Below, one piece after another: positions 19,777-30,469 of a DNA stretch of 64,000 bases. A program made the position numbers and the translations under genes. Numbering within the stretch: the stretch's first letter is position 1; each line of letters begins with the position of its first letter. The notes under the pieces are model-generated. The model made no database searches. It saw only the letters and a program-made list of their open reading frames with translations, and was not told where the DNA came from. This stretch comes from Gemmatimonadota bacterium (GTDB taxonomy: Bacteria > Gemmatimonadota > Gemmatimonadetes > Longimicrobiales > Gaopeijiaceae), in contig JAUIKL010000002.1 of assembly GCA_030430625.1 (NCBI GenBank), positions 27,279-91,278 on the forward strand, in the 5' to 3' direction.

Positions 19777-20174
19777 CACCAGACTCCCGACACGTACGAC
19801 GTAACGTCGTGTGTGGGCCCCGTCCCCGATGCGGACGAGATCGTGACATCGATCCGCGCCAACACCGCCGTCATCGATGTGACGACGATGGTGCGCTCGT
19901 ACGACCACCCCTGGACGGTCGTCGTGTCGACGGTGGTTCCGGCTCCGAGTGAGTCGAGCGGCATCGACTCCAGGCTGTCCAGGGTCGCGCTGGCCAGCGC
20001 GACGATCTCGGATCGGGCCCCGGCGTTCCGGATCTGGCCGGTGAGCGCACTTCCCGCCTGCATCACCATGAGGATCCCGGCGGAGAAGATGACGAGCGCC
20101 CCCACGACTTCGATCAGGGTGAAGCCACCGACGCACCCACGCACCCGCCCCCCCTTGCAGGACATCGCCCTCAA
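19776..20174 (-). CDS. PilV-like prepilin
   Basis: G-FTLIEVVGALVIFSAGILMVMQAG prepilin motif. Confidence 0.8.
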   Translation of the reverse strand: MRAMSCKGGRVRGCVGGFTLIEVVGALVIFSAGILMVMQAGSALTGQIRNAGARSEIVALASATLDSLESMPLDSLGAGTTVDTTTVQGWSYERTIVVTSMTAVLARIDVTISSASGTGPTHDVTSYVSGVW

Positions 20175-20659
20175 CTCTGCTCGATCCTCGAGGCCCCCAT
20201 ACCGTTGAACGTTACACGGTACGTCGTGGGACCGGCAGAAAAAGTCGCCGTGGCAATCGCACTGCCCCAGGGCGTGACATCGGCCATACCCCTCGAATCG
20301 AAAAGGAGGGAGTCCCCGCTGAGGTCGAGGGTGATGGCCGTCAGCTCGATTTCACCGTTGGCCCCGAATCGCCGGCGGGCGATCTCCGTCGAGGTCGAGG
20401 GAGAGACCACTTCGTATAGGAGCGTCCCTTCGAAGAAGCGGACGACGACCGGCTCGTTGACACGGATCGCGTAGCTCCGAGCCGCCGTCAGATCTTGAGC
20501 GAACACCTGCGCCGCTCGGCGCGCGGCATCGCGTCGGAAGTAGTCCGAGAAGGTCAGGGTACCGAACGTCATGACGATCGCGGCGATCGTGACGACGATG
20601 AGGAGCTCGATCAGCGTGAAGCCACGCCGCATCCCGCCCGCCCCCCCTCGGCCCGACAT
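20171..20659 (-). CDS. GspH/FimT-like pseudopilin
   Basis: G-FTLIELLIVVTIAAIVMTFGTLTF motif and FimT-like body. Confidence 0.85.
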   Translation of the reverse strand: MSGRGGAGGMRRGFTLIELLIVVTIAAIVMTFGTLTFSDYFRRDAARRAAQVFAQDLTAARSYAIRVNEPVVVRFFEGTLLYEVVSPSTSTEIARRRFGANGEIELTAITLDLSGDSLLFDSRGMADVTPWGSAIATATFSAGPTTYRVTFNGMGASRIEQS

Positions 20660-23600
20660 CAGCCCTCGCGAGCCTCGCTTCGGGCCACCCGATCCGCAAT
20701 CGCTCCGAGCTCTCGCGTCGCCACCGACGCGGCCGCCAACCCGATCTCACCCTCCTCCCGCAGCTCGGTGCTGATCGAATCGAAGCGCTCTACCTCCCGC
20801 TGCGTAAGAAGACCAGGGTAGTCCGACCCGGCCCCACTCCGGTTGGTCCGCGCCGCTCGCTGCATCAGACCCACCGTCAGCGCTCGGTGCGCCCGAGACA
20901 GGTCGGAGGAGAGCACCTGTACGGCGCGCTGCTCCCACGGGTCGTCGCCTGCCGACGCAAACGTCTTGCGGCGCAGCCACGGAATCTCGAACCGGGCCGA
21001 TGCCTGATAGTACGCGCGGGCCGTCGCTACCGCCTCCGACCCCGTCTCGCGCGCGATCCCGAGGATCTCGAGGATCTGATCGAGGAACCGAAGGGTGATC
21101 AGCCGCCGGGAGAACGCTTCGTCCGCACCCAGCTCCTGGATCTCGCGAACCCGCGCCTCGAACAGCTGGAGTTCTTCACCGGCGACCACCTCCCCGAAGG
21201 CGTCGCGCAACTCCGCGAGTCCAGAGAGGTTCTGGTCGACGATGTCGGCGGCTTCGTGCTCCGGATCCTTGTTCAACAGGACCCACCGCGTCGTGCGCTC
21301 GAGCACACGTGAGAGGGCGAGCAGCCATCGGTACGAGACGCGCGCGTTCAGCGAGGTACTCTGGGTGGCCATCTGGCCCAGCAGCGCCCGGTGATCGGAG
21401 AGCCGTGAAGCGACGAGCCAGGCTCGAACGACCTCCTCGGCACCCGCACCGGTATCCCGCATCACGCGGGTCACGAAGCCGGCCCCCATCAGGTCCACGA
21501 GATCGTTGGTGACCTCGGCCGTGATGATCTCCCGACGGAGTCGGTGCCCGTCGAGGTTGGCCTCGCCGGCCGCACGCATGGCCTTGGCCGGGAAGTACCC
21601 GAGGAGGTAGCTGTACGTGGCCGGATCGTCCGGAAGTCGGCCCGCAAGCAGCTGTCCCTTCAACCGAAGCTTCGAGTAGGCCAGGAGGACACAGAGCTCC
21701 GGTCGGGCCATCGCCTGACTCCGCCCCTTTCGTTCGGCAAGAACGTCCGCGGAGGGGAGGCGCTCGGCGGCTCGATCGAGTTCCCCCGCCTTCTCCAGCG
21801 TGTACATCAGGTCGCGGAAGTCGTCGAGCGATTCCTTCGAGCGACGCTCGTCGAGCGAGATGGCGAGGCTCTGGGACCGGTTGTTCTCCAGGACGAGCTC
21901 CGCCACCGCTTCGGTCAGCTCCTCCAGCAGCTCGTTGCGCTCGTCCGCCGTGAGGGAACCAGCCTGAACCGCGGGCGCGAGCAGGATCTTGAGGTTCACC
22001 TCATGATCCGACATGTCGACGCCGGCCGAGTTGTCCAACGCGTCGGTGTTGAGGCGGCCACCCGCAAGCGCGTACTCGACCCGCGCCCGCTGCGTCATGC
22101 CGAGGTTGCCGCCCTCGCCGATCACGTCACAGCGAAGGGCGCCGGCATCGACTCGAACCGCATCGTTGGCCGGATCCCCGGCGTCCGCGTGGGTCTCGGT
22201 GGCCGACTTCACGTAGGTGCCGATCCCACCGTTCCACAGGAGCTCGACCGGGGCAGCCAGCACGGCCTGAATGAGCGCCTCCCCGTTGGTCGGGGCCTCC
22301 TCGTCGTCCTTGATGCCCAATGCCGCGCGCGCCTGAGGGGTCAGTTCGACCTCCTTGGCCCCGCGGGGCACGATCATCCCTCCCTCGCTCATGAGGGAGG
22401 TGTCGTAGTCCTCCCAGCTCGAGCGACCGAGCGCGAACATCCGTTTGCGCTCCTCGTACGTGGTGGCCGGGTCCGGATCGGGATCGATGAAGATGTGCCG
22501 GTGATCGAACGCGGCGATCAAGCGGATGTGCTCGGACAACAGCATTCCGTTCCCGAAGACATCCCCGCTCATGTCCCCGATACCCGCCACGGTGAAGGGC
22601 TCGGCCTGGATGTCCTTCCCTTTCTCCCGGAAGTGACGACGCACGCACTCCCACGCCCCCCGGGCTGTGATCCCGACAGACTTGTGGTCGTACCCGTGTG
22701 ACCCGCCCGAGGCGAAAGCGTCGTCGAGCCAGAATTCGTAGTCGGCCGAAACCCCGTTCGCGATGTCCGAGAAGGTCGCGGTCCCCTTGTCGGCAGCCAC
22801 GACGAGATACGGATCGGGCGGATCGAAAGCCACGACGTCCGGAGCCGGCTGGGTCTCCCCTCCCACGATGTTGTCGGTGAGATCGAGGAGACCTCGGATC
22901 AGGGTCTGGTACTGGGCCTTCCCTTCCGCGAACCACTCCTCTCGATCGGAAGGCGTGTACCGGGTGACGAAGCCACCCTTCGAGCCTCCGGGCACGATGA
23001 CGGCGTTCTTCACCATCTGCGTGTTCACGAGGCCGAGAACCTCGGTCCGGAAGTCGTCGGGTCGATCGCTCCACCGGATCCCGCCGCGGGCCACGGTCGA
23101 GCCCCGAAGATGCACACCTTCCATCCTCGACGAGTGAACCCACACCTCGAAGAGGAGTTCGGTCGCCCGACTGTTGGCCAGATCCCCGACGAGGAATTTG
23201 AAGGAGATGTAGGGTACCCCCCCCGACCGGTATGTCGGCTTCGTCCCTCCACGTCGGTAGAAGTTGGTTCGGACGGCCGAAGAGATGACCTCCTCGAGCC
23301 TCCGCAGCGCGCGATCGTCGGCCAGGAGCGCGACACTCCGCAACGACGCATGGAATACGCGCAGGATGTCCTCGGCGGCCGAATCCCGCTGGGCCGTCGT
23401 CCGGGCGATCGCGGGATCGAATCTCACTCGGAAGAGGTCGAAGAGGACCTTGGCGATCCCCGGGTACTGAACGAGTGCGGTCTGGAGCGCCGCCCGGGAC
23501 GGGACCGAGCCCCGTTGGAAGGCGTAGCCCGAGAATCCCCGCAGCACGTCGATCTCCCGCCAAGTGAGTCCGGCCGTGACGACCAGAGCATTGAGCGGGT

Positions 23601-25578
23601 CGCTGATCACGTCGCCGGCTCGGGCCGCGAGCAGCGTACTCGAGAGGCGGTCGGAACACTCTTCGACGACCAGACGATGTCCCGCGGCATCCTGAATGGC
23701 AAAGACGTAGATGGTGGCTTCGGGCTCACCGTCTCGCTCGACCTCGTAGGGCTTCATGGCCAGAACACGAAGCCCCGCGTTCTCCAGGATCGGCATGAAG
23801 TCCGAGAGAACCAGGCGTGAGGATCGGAGGAAAACCTTGAGCTCGGTCGCGTCCTGGACCCCCGCCACTGACTCGTCGTCGGCGTGGTTGGTCAGGCGGA
23901 TCGAGATCTGCTCCCCCTCGTCGAGCAGTCGCTCCATCTCGAGGATGTCGTCGACGGCGATCGCCGGGTCGGCAGCCGCCTGGTACTCGCGGCTCAGGGC
24001 CTGTCCATAGTACTCGGCGAGGCGCGCCGCTTCGTCCGTCGAACACGAAGCCTCCAGCCCGTCCTGCACCCGATCCGCCCACGTGCGGATGATGCCCGCA
24101 ACCAACACCTCCAACTCCGCCTCGGTCACCGCGCTCACAGACTCGGGCTCGGCGCCGATGTAGAAGTGGAGCCGGGCCTGGTCTCCCTCACCCATGGCCA
24201 GATGGTAGTTGAGCACGTCACCCCGATAGGCCTCGACGAGTGCCGCTTCGATCTGCTTCCGGATCGTCCCCGAGAAGCGGTCCCGCGCGACGATGATCAG
24301 GACGGACACACCGCGCTGGAGGGGATCCTCGCGGACCGCCACGCGCACCTCGCCACGACCGTACGAGTCGAGAATGGCCCGGATATCCTGACCGACCTCT
24401 TCGACCGACTCCAGGAAGAGCTGCTCCTTGGGGAGCGAGTCGAAGATCGTGATGGTCTCCTTGTAGTCGTGCGATCCCTCTCGCACACCGGCCGCATCGA
24501 GAACGTCGGCCAGCTTCACCCGGAGGACCGGTATCGTGCCCGACGGTTCGGCGTAGGCCTTGGAGGTGAACAGGCCGATGAAGCGGTGCTCCCCGATCAC
24601 CTCTCCGGCATCCGAGAGCTTCTTGACTCCGACGTAGTCCATCCGGGCACGTCGGTGTACGGTGGACTCCGCGTTCGTCTTGTTGACGATCAAGACCGGA
24701 CCGTGCATCGCCAGCTGCCGCATGCCGGACTCGAGCTTCGAGAGCGGCACGGGTTCGGCGAACCGTGACTCCCCCTCGTTGCGGAGGAGGCCGAGCCCAC
24801 TGCCCGGCTCGACGACAACGGCGGGCTCGGGCCCGGCGTCGGTCAGGAGGTCGTAACCACGGTATCCGAGGAAGACGAAGCCGCCGTCGCGAAGCCACCG
24901 CAGAAAGGCCTGAATCTCCTCGAACTCGTCGGAGCGCTCGGGGAAGCGCTGCGCATGCTCTCCGACTCCGTCCACGATGACGTCGAGCACGCCGAGCATC
25001 GGTTTGAAGTCGTCCGTCGCCCGCACGACGTCCTGAAGTCTGCGACGGACCTCGGTCAGGAGGGCATCACGGCGCTCCGAGTCCTCGATCCGAGCGATCT
25101 CACAGTGGACGATCGACTCCTTGGCCCCGCCGTCCGATGGCGCGTGGACCCCCACCACCTCACCATCGGCACCCCGCTCGATGTCGAGGATCGGATACAC
25201 CATCCGCTCGATAGCGTATCCAGCCGCTCCGATGCACTCCCGGATCGAGTCGATGATGAAGGGTCGCTCCGAGACGTTGGTGCGGATGACCGTGACATCG
25301 TCACCCCACTCGCCGTCCGGATTCTCGACGGCGACATCCACCCGTGACGCACGCGTCGACTGGAGGAAGCCGAACGTCGATGTCGCCATGGCCGCGAGTT
25401 CGTCGGCCGAACGGGCCCGGAGTAACTCCTCGGGCGCGCGGGACAGAAAGAGACGTGTGAAGGCGAGGAGAAGCGGGTCGGCTCCTCCAGGTCGCGCCTC
25501 GAGCTTGCGGCACGCCGACACGATGGCCGGCGACTCCGCGCGGAGCCGCCGTTCGGCCGCTCCCGGTTGGTCGCTCAT
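20659..25578 (-). CDS. NAD-specific glutamate dehydrogenase, large (about 180 kDa) type
   Basis: About 1640 aa; IVPGGSKGGFV, GIGDMSGDVFGNGMLLSEHI, ELLWNGGIGTYVK motifs. Confidence 0.93.
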   Translation of the reverse strand: MSDQPGAAERRLRAESPAIVSACRKLEARPGGADPLLLAFTRLFLSRAPEELLRARSADELAAMATSTFGFLQSTRASRVDVAVENPDGEWGDDVTVIRTNVSERPFIIDSIRECIGAAGYAIERMVYPILDIERGADGEVVGVHAPSDGGAKESIVHCEIARIEDSERRDALLTEVRRRLQDVVRATDDFKPMLGVLDVIVDGVGEHAQRFPERSDEFEEIQAFLRWLRDGGFVFLGYRGYDLLTDAGPEPAVVVEPGSGLGLLRNEGESRFAEPVPLSKLESGMRQLAMHGPVLIVNKTNAESTVHRRARMDYVGVKKLSDAGEVIGEHRFIGLFTSKAYAEPSGTIPVLRVKLADVLDAAGVREGSHDYKETITIFDSLPKEQLFLESVEEVGQDIRAILDSYGRGEVRVAVREDPLQRGVSVLIIVARDRFSGTIRKQIEAALVEAYRGDVLNYHLAMGEGDQARLHFYIGAEPESVSAVTEAELEVLVAGIIRTWADRVQDGLEASCSTDEAARLAEYYGQALSREYQAAADPAIAVDDILEMERLLDEGEQISIRLTNHADDESVAGVQDATELKVFLRSSRLVLSDFMPILENAGLRVLAMKPYEVERDGEPEATIYVFAIQDAAGHRLVVEECSDRLSSTLLAARAGDVISDPLNALVVTAGLTWREIDVLRGFSGYAFQRGSVPSRAALQTALVQYPGIAKVLFDLFRVRFDPAIARTTAQRDSAAEDILRVFHASLRSVALLADDRALRRLEEVISSAVRTNFYRRGGTKPTYRSGGVPYISFKFLVGDLANSRATELLFEVWVHSSRMEGVHLRGSTVARGGIRWSDRPDDFRTEVLGLVNTQMVKNAVIVPGGSKGGFVTRYTPSDREEWFAEGKAQYQTLIRGLLDLTDNIVGGETQPAPDVVAFDPPDPYLVVAADKGTATFSDIANGVSADYEFWLDDAFASGGSHGYDHKSVGITARGAWECVRRHFREKGKDIQAEPFTVAGIGDMSGDVFGNGMLLSEHIRLIAAFDHRHIFIDPDPDPATTYEERKRMFALGRSSWEDYDTSLMSEGGMIVPRGAKEVELTPQARAALGIKDDEEAPTNGEALIQAVLAAPVELLWNGGIGTYVKSATETHADAGDPANDAVRVDAGALRCDVIGEGGNLGMTQRARVEYALAGGRLNTDALDNSAGVDMSDHEVNLKILLAPAVQAGSLTADERNELLEELTEAVAELVLENNRSQSLAISLDERRSKESLDDFRDLMYTLEKAGELDRAAERLPSADVLAERKGRSQAMARPELCVLLAYSKLRLKGQLLAGRLPDDPATYSYLLGYFPAKAMRAAGEANLDGHRLRREIITAEVTNDLVDLMGAGFVTRVMRDTGAGAEEVVRAWLVASRLSDHRALLGQMATQSTSLNARVSYRWLLALSRVLERTTRWVLLNKDPEHEAADIVDQNLSGLAELRDAFGEVVAGEELQLFEARVREIQELGADEAFSRRLITLRFLDQILEILGIARETGSEAVATARAYYQASARFEIPWLRRKTFASAGDDPWEQRAVQVLSSDLSRAHRALTVGLMQRAARTNRSGAGSDYPGLLTQREVERFDSISTELREEGEIGLAAASVATRELGAIADRVARSEAREG

Positions 25579-25713
25579 ATGGTTGGACGGGACGTCGCGC
25601 CGGTACAAGAAGCGCGGGGGTTGTGACGGACCAGTGGACTACAACGTTACCTGAGATCCGCCCGGCGGGAAACCGAAAATTCCCAGGGTCGAAGCATTGC
25701 TCTAGGTTGGTCC

Positions 25714-26961
25714 ATGCGCTTTCTGCACATCGCCGATGTTCACCTCGACACGGGCTTCGCAGGCCGGTCGGACGAGGTCCGGGCCCGCCTTCGCGAGGCG
25801 TCGAGAACGGCCTTCGTCCGCGCCGTCGACCTGGCGATCCGTGAAGACGTCCACGCGATTCTGATTGCCGGGGATCTCTTCGACGGAGACCGGCTCTCCT
25901 TCGAGACGGAGCGCTTTCTTCTCCGCGAGACCGAGCGTCTTCAGGACCATCAGATCACGGTCGTCTACGCCACCGGGAACCACGATCCGGGTGGCAACAC
26001 GGGCGGCCCCCGAACCCTGCCATGGCCCGCGTGTGTCCGCGTGGCGGACGACCGCACCCCACGGCGTTTCCAGATCCTCGACCGGCAACGCGACCCCGTC
26101 GGTTTCATCACCGCGGTCGGCCACGACGGCCCGCGCGTGTCCGAAGACCTGTCGCGGTTGCTTCCCGCTCCCGGTGACGAACTGCCGGAGGTAGCGCTTC
26201 TCCATACTCAGGTACACTCGTCCGAGGCGGCGGAGCAACACCACGCCTACGCCCCGTCCGATCTTACCTGGCTTCGGCATGCGGGCTACGACTACTGGGC
26301 GCTCGGCCACATTCACGTCGGGCAGGAGTTGTCGGACGACCCACCGATCTGGTACTCGGGGAGTCTGCAGGGGAAGACCCACGGTGACCGCGGCGCGCGC
26401 GGTGGATTGCTGGTCGACCTGTCCGATCGCCGGAATCCCGCCGTCTCCTTTCGCTCCCTGGCACCCGTGCGATGGGACACGATCGAAGCATCCCACCTCG
26501 ATCACGTCGATTCGCTCGACGAGTTGGAACGGGCCATCCGTGTGGCCTGGCAAGCCGTGCGCGATGCCGACCCCGCGCCCCACGACATCGAGTGGATGGT
26601 CCGAGTCGTCTTGTCCGGGCCATGCCCACTCTGGTCGGAGCTTCGTACCGAGGAAGATCGAGCCACTCTCGGGCGCGAACTGAGGGGTGTGCTCGGCGCC
26701 CTCGACGTGCTCGTCGTCGCCGACACCGTCCACCCCGTCCTCCCGCTGGACGAGCACCGACTCCGCACCGATGTACTGGGGGAGGTCCTCCGTCTCTCTG
26801 ACGCGGTACGCGGGGGGCGGGTCTCTTTGCACGGAGTACTCGAGGGGGGGCTGGCCGGGGTGACCGGCGACGACCCCGCTGCGATCGATGCCTACGTCCG
26901 CGACCTGCTGGGCGGGGCCGATGGCGAATTGGCCGCGCGCCTGCTCGAGGGAGAGTCGTGA
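25714..26961 (+). CDS. DNA repair exonuclease, YhaO/SbcD-like metallophosphoesterase
   Basis: MRFLHIADVHLDTGF, IAGDLFD, ATGNHDPGG, LGHIHVGQ. Confidence 0.9.
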   Translation: MRFLHIADVHLDTGFAGRSDEVRARLREASRTAFVRAVDLAIREDVHAILIAGDLFDGDRLSFETERFLLRETERLQDHQITVVYATGNHDPGGNTGGPRTLPWPACVRVADDRTPRRFQILDRQRDPVGFITAVGHDGPRVSEDLSRLLPAPGDELPEVALLHTQVHSSEAAEQHHAYAPSDLTWLRHAGYDYWALGHIHVGQELSDDPPIWYSGSLQGKTHGDRGARGGLLVDLSDRRNPAVSFRSLAPVRWDTIEASHLDHVDSLDELERAIRVAWQAVRDADPAPHDIEWMVRVVLSGPCPLWSELRTEEDRATLGRELRGVLGALDVLVVADTVHPVLPLDEHRLRTDVLGEVLRLSDAVRGGRVSLHGVLEGGLAGVTGDDPAAIDAYVRDLLGGADGELAARLLEGES

Positions 26962-29594
26962 GGATCGAGCAGTTCAGGATCGACGGATTCGGTCGCCTGG
27001 CCGGCCTGGAGGTCGAGTCTCTGGGGTCTTTGGTGGCGGTGGTCGGCCCGAACGAGGCCGGGAAGTCCACGCTGTTCCACTTCCTCACGACGGCGCTCTA
27101 CGGCTTCAAGCCCGCCTCGCGTGACAAGAACCCGCACGTTCCATGGAGTAGCGACGAGGCGGGAGGGTCGGTGCTCATCCGACTGTCGGACGGTCGATGC
27201 GCCGAAGTGGAGCGCAGGCTTCGGTCCTCTCCGCGAGGAGTTCTGCGCATCGGCTCCGAGGAATCGGATCTGAGAAACCAGCCCGTCCCGTGGGTGAACC
27301 ACGTCCCGCACCCTGTCTTCCGACAGGTCTTCGCAATCACACTGGCCGAGCTGGCGGGCCTCGACTCGAACACCTGGCTGAGTATCCAGGACCGAGTGCT
27401 GGGATCGATGGGCGCGTCCGATCTCAGGGGCGCTCGCTCGGTCGCGGAACAGCTGGAGCAGGAAGCCGGTGAAATCTGGCGCCCCAGTCGCCGCGGGAAC
27501 CAGCGGCTGAGAGACCTGAAGCAGTCCACCCGCGCGCTTCGAAATCGGCGCCAGGAAGCGCTCGAGCGGGACCGACGCATTCGCACGCTCGTTGAGGAGC
27601 GTGAGAACGAACGCGTCCTGCTCAGCGAGGCCCGGACCGAGCGTCAGGCTCACAAGGTGTCGCTGGAAGTGACGACCGAGTTGCTACCGGTGCGGAGGCG
27701 TCTCGAGCGGGTCGAGCAACTTCGCGAGGAGGGTGGGGGCCGCGAAGAGTTGGCGAGACTCCCCGAGCGGTTGGTCGATACGGTCGAGTCACTCCGCCGG
27801 CAAGCAGAAGAAGCCCGGAGACAGGTCGAGGACAACGAGGGCGAGCTCGCCGCCGCCGAGGCCCTTCGGGCCGCGGTCACCGAGCGCCACCGAGGGGTCC
27901 TCGACCGCGAAGGCGAGATTCACCGGTTCGGAGCCCAGGTCGCCGGAACCGAGAAGGAGTTGGAGCAACGGTCCAGTTACAACGCCGAGCTCGCCGAGAT
28001 CGAGGGGCGCTCCGAGGCCGCGATCACACAGCTCCTGGACCGGACGGTCGACGAAGACGTCGAGGCCGCGCTCGACGGTCTTTCGCTCTCTCTGCTGAGG
28101 GACCGAATCCAACGGCTCCAGGAGCGGGAAGGTGCTCGTGGCGACGAACGCTCTTCCCCTACGTCGGCGCCCAGAGGAGTCGTCCCCGCCCTCGTCGCGA
28201 TCGCCGCGGGGGTGGGGTTGTGGATCTGGGGGGTCGACACCGACGCGACTCTGCTGGCCTCGGTCGGCGGAGCTCTCGCGGCCGTGGGGCTTGCGTGGGG
28301 CATCCTCGTTCGCGCCCGCCCAGGGGCCGGGAAAGAACCCGGGCCCGTAGATGAGGTCGACGAACTCCGTTCGAAGGTCCGCCTCATGCTCGCGCCCCTT
28401 CCCCTACGCAACGAGTGGCTCGACCGCCCGACGATGGGCCTGGTGGAGGACCTCGGCCGCCTGCGTGAACTCCGCCGGGCACGCGGCTCGGTGTTGCGAA
28501 GGATCGAAGGGCTGGACCGACTCGCACGCGAGACGGACGAGAACTGTCGCCGGCTCGCCGAGACGCTTTCGGTCGCGGTGCCCGGATCGTCGACCGCCGC
28601 CGTTTCCCACTTCCGCGACCTCCTGGCCGAGGCTCAGCGCGTCGAGAGCGAGGCCAGGGCGGCCGAGCGCGACCGCGTGCGTCTCGAGCGCAGCCACACA
28701 CGGGCGCGGACGGAAGCGGAGCGACTCAGCGGGGAGGTCGCAGCGCTCATGGGGCGGGTCTTCGAGGTCACCGGCGCGACCGACATCGACGCGGTCGAGC
28801 AGGTGCAGCGGCGCCTCGTGGCGCACGCGGAGGCCGACCGGCTCGAACGTGAACTCCTGAGGGAGCATCCGGACCTCGACGAACTGCGGGAGCGCATCCG
28901 GCAGACGGAGGAGAGTGGCGTTCCGTGGAACCGCCGAGCGGAAGAGGTGGCTCGGCTCCGCAGCCGAATCGAAGAGCTCGACACGATCATCGAGGCGGGG
29001 GTCGGTCGGGCAGAAGCGCTCGACAGTGAGGTGGCGAACCTACGGCGCCTCGAGACGGCGGACAGCGTCGACAGCGCGCTGATCGACGCGCAGGAATCGG
29101 AGCGGGCGCTGGCCCGGGAGCGGGACAAGAAGTGGGTCATGGCCCAACTGATTCGGGAGGCGGACCGCCGCTTCCGGGAGGAGCACCAGCCGGACCTGCT
29201 CCGCCGCGCCTCCGACCACCTCCGCACCCTGACCGACGGACGGTACCAGCGTCTGCTGATCGACGAGTCCGGCGGGAACGCGACGTTCCAACTCGTCGGC
29301 CCCGGCCTTCCCCACCCGATCCCGTTGGCCGCGCCCATCTCGACGGGCACGATCGAGCAGGCGTACCTGAGCCTGCGTCTGGCCATCGTCGACCACCTCG
29401 ACGAAGGGTCGGAGACGCTCCCCCTGTTCGTCGACGAAGCCTTCGTGAACTGGGACTCGACCCGTCGCGACCACGGTCTCGACACCCTGTCCCGACTCGC
29501 GCAGAACCGCCAGATCTTCGCCTTCACCTGTCACCCACGAATGGCGGCGCGGCTCGAAGAGCACGGCGCACGGGTGCTCGAGTTGGAGCGGTGA
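26958..29594 (+). CDS. YhaN-like AAA/SMC-type ATPase with central TM hairpin
   Basis: MRIEQFRIDGFGRLAGLEV, Walker A VGPNEAGKSTLFHF, coiled coils, C-terminal LPLFVDEAFVNWD; two hydrophobic helices about 28180-28310. Confidence 0.88.
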   Translation: MRIEQFRIDGFGRLAGLEVESLGSLVAVVGPNEAGKSTLFHFLTTALYGFKPASRDKNPHVPWSSDEAGGSVLIRLSDGRCAEVERRLRSSPRGVLRIGSEESDLRNQPVPWVNHVPHPVFRQVFAITLAELAGLDSNTWLSIQDRVLGSMGASDLRGARSVAEQLEQEAGEIWRPSRRGNQRLRDLKQSTRALRNRRQEALERDRRIRTLVEERENERVLLSEARTERQAHKVSLEVTTELLPVRRRLERVEQLREEGGGREELARLPERLVDTVESLRRQAEEARRQVEDNEGELAAAEALRAAVTERHRGVLDREGEIHRFGAQVAGTEKELEQRSSYNAELAEIEGRSEAAITQLLDRTVDEDVEAALDGLSLSLLRDRIQRLQEREGARGDERSSPTSAPRGVVPALVAIAAGVGLWIWGVDTDATLLASVGGALAAVGLAWGILVRARPGAGKEPGPVDEVDELRSKVRLMLAPLPLRNEWLDRPTMGLVEDLGRLRELRRARGSVLRRIEGLDRLARETDENCRRLAETLSVAVPGSSTAAVSHFRDLLAEAQRVESEARAAERDRVRLERSHTRARTEAERLSGEVAALMGRVFEVTGATDIDAVEQVQRRLVAHAEADRLERELLREHPDLDELRERIRQTEESGVPWNRRAEEVARLRSRIEELDTIIEAGVGRAEALDSEVANLRRLETADSVDSALIDAQESERALARERDKKWVMAQLIREADRRFREEHQPDLLRRASDHLRTLTDGRYQRLLIDESGGNATFQLVGPGLPHPIPLAAPISTGTIEQAYLSLRLAIVDHLDEGSETLPLFVDEAFVNWDSTRRDHGLDTLSRLAQNRQIFAFTCHPRMAARLEEHGARVLELER

Positions 29595-30469
29595 ACGACG
29601 GCGGAGTGGCCGAGCCCACCCGGCAGCCGCTCGCCATCCGGCGATACGGAGCGGCCCCAGAAGCCGGTGGGCACGCGTACCTGCTGATCCACGGCTTCGG
29701 AGGCTCGTCCTTCACGTGGAGAGGTTGGGCACCCGCGTTGGGGGCGCTCGGGACGACCTACACCGTCGACCTGACCGGCTTCGGTGATGCGCCCAAACCG
29801 GGTAAAGGCCCGTACGACCTGCCGACACAAGCGGACCGAATCGTGGCGTTCGCTCGCGATCGACACCTCGGGGCCATGACGCTGATCGGTCACTCGATGG
29901 GGGGTGGAGTCGCCCTCCTGCTCGCCACACGACTGCTCGACCGCCCGTCGGTGGACGTTCGCGCACTCGTTCTCGTGGCAGCAGCCGCCTATCCGCAGCG
30001 GCTGCCACCCTTTGTCGGGCTCTCGCGACACCCTCGACTGACGAGAGGCCTCGCGAAGTCGATCGGCTTGCGGCGGATCGTGAAGACTACCCTTCGTTCG
30101 ATCGTGCACGACCCTTCGTCGGTCGACGACGCTCAGGTCGACGCCTACACCGCTCCGCTCGAGTCGGAGGGCGGGCTGGAGGCGGCCATGGCAACGGGCC
30201 GAAGCATCGTCCCCCCCGACCTCGACGAGATCACCGCGAAGTACCCCCGGCTGACGATGCCGACCCTGGCGCTTTGGGGTGACGCGGACCGCGTCGTCCC
30301 CATCTGGGTCGGCCAGCGCCTGGCCCGCGAGCTTCCGCGCGCCGAACTGCACGTCCTCGAGGCGTGCGGGCACGTGCCTTCGGAAGAGCGCCCCGATGCC
30401 TCCCTTGCCGTCCTCCTCGACTTCCTCGAGCGGTACGAACTCGCACCTCCGACCCGGCGGAACCCCTGA
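29591..30469 (+). CDS. Alpha/beta hydrolase
   Basis: LIHGFGGSSFTWRGW, GHSMGGG nucleophile elbow, GDADRVVP, CGHVP; GTG start overlapping the previous stop. Confidence 0.88.
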   Translation: MNDGGVAEPTRQPLAIRRYGAAPEAGGHAYLLIHGFGGSSFTWRGWAPALGALGTTYTVDLTGFGDAPKPGKGPYDLPTQADRIVAFARDRHLGAMTLIGHSMGGGVALLLATRLLDRPSVDVRALVLVAAAAYPQRLPPFVGLSRHPRLTRGLAKSIGLRRIVKTTLRSIVHDPSSVDDAQVDAYTAPLESEGGLEAAMATGRSIVPPDLDEITAKYPRLTMPTLALWGDADRVVPIWVGQRLARELPRAELHVLEACGHVPSEERPDASLAVLLDFLERYELAPPTRRNP

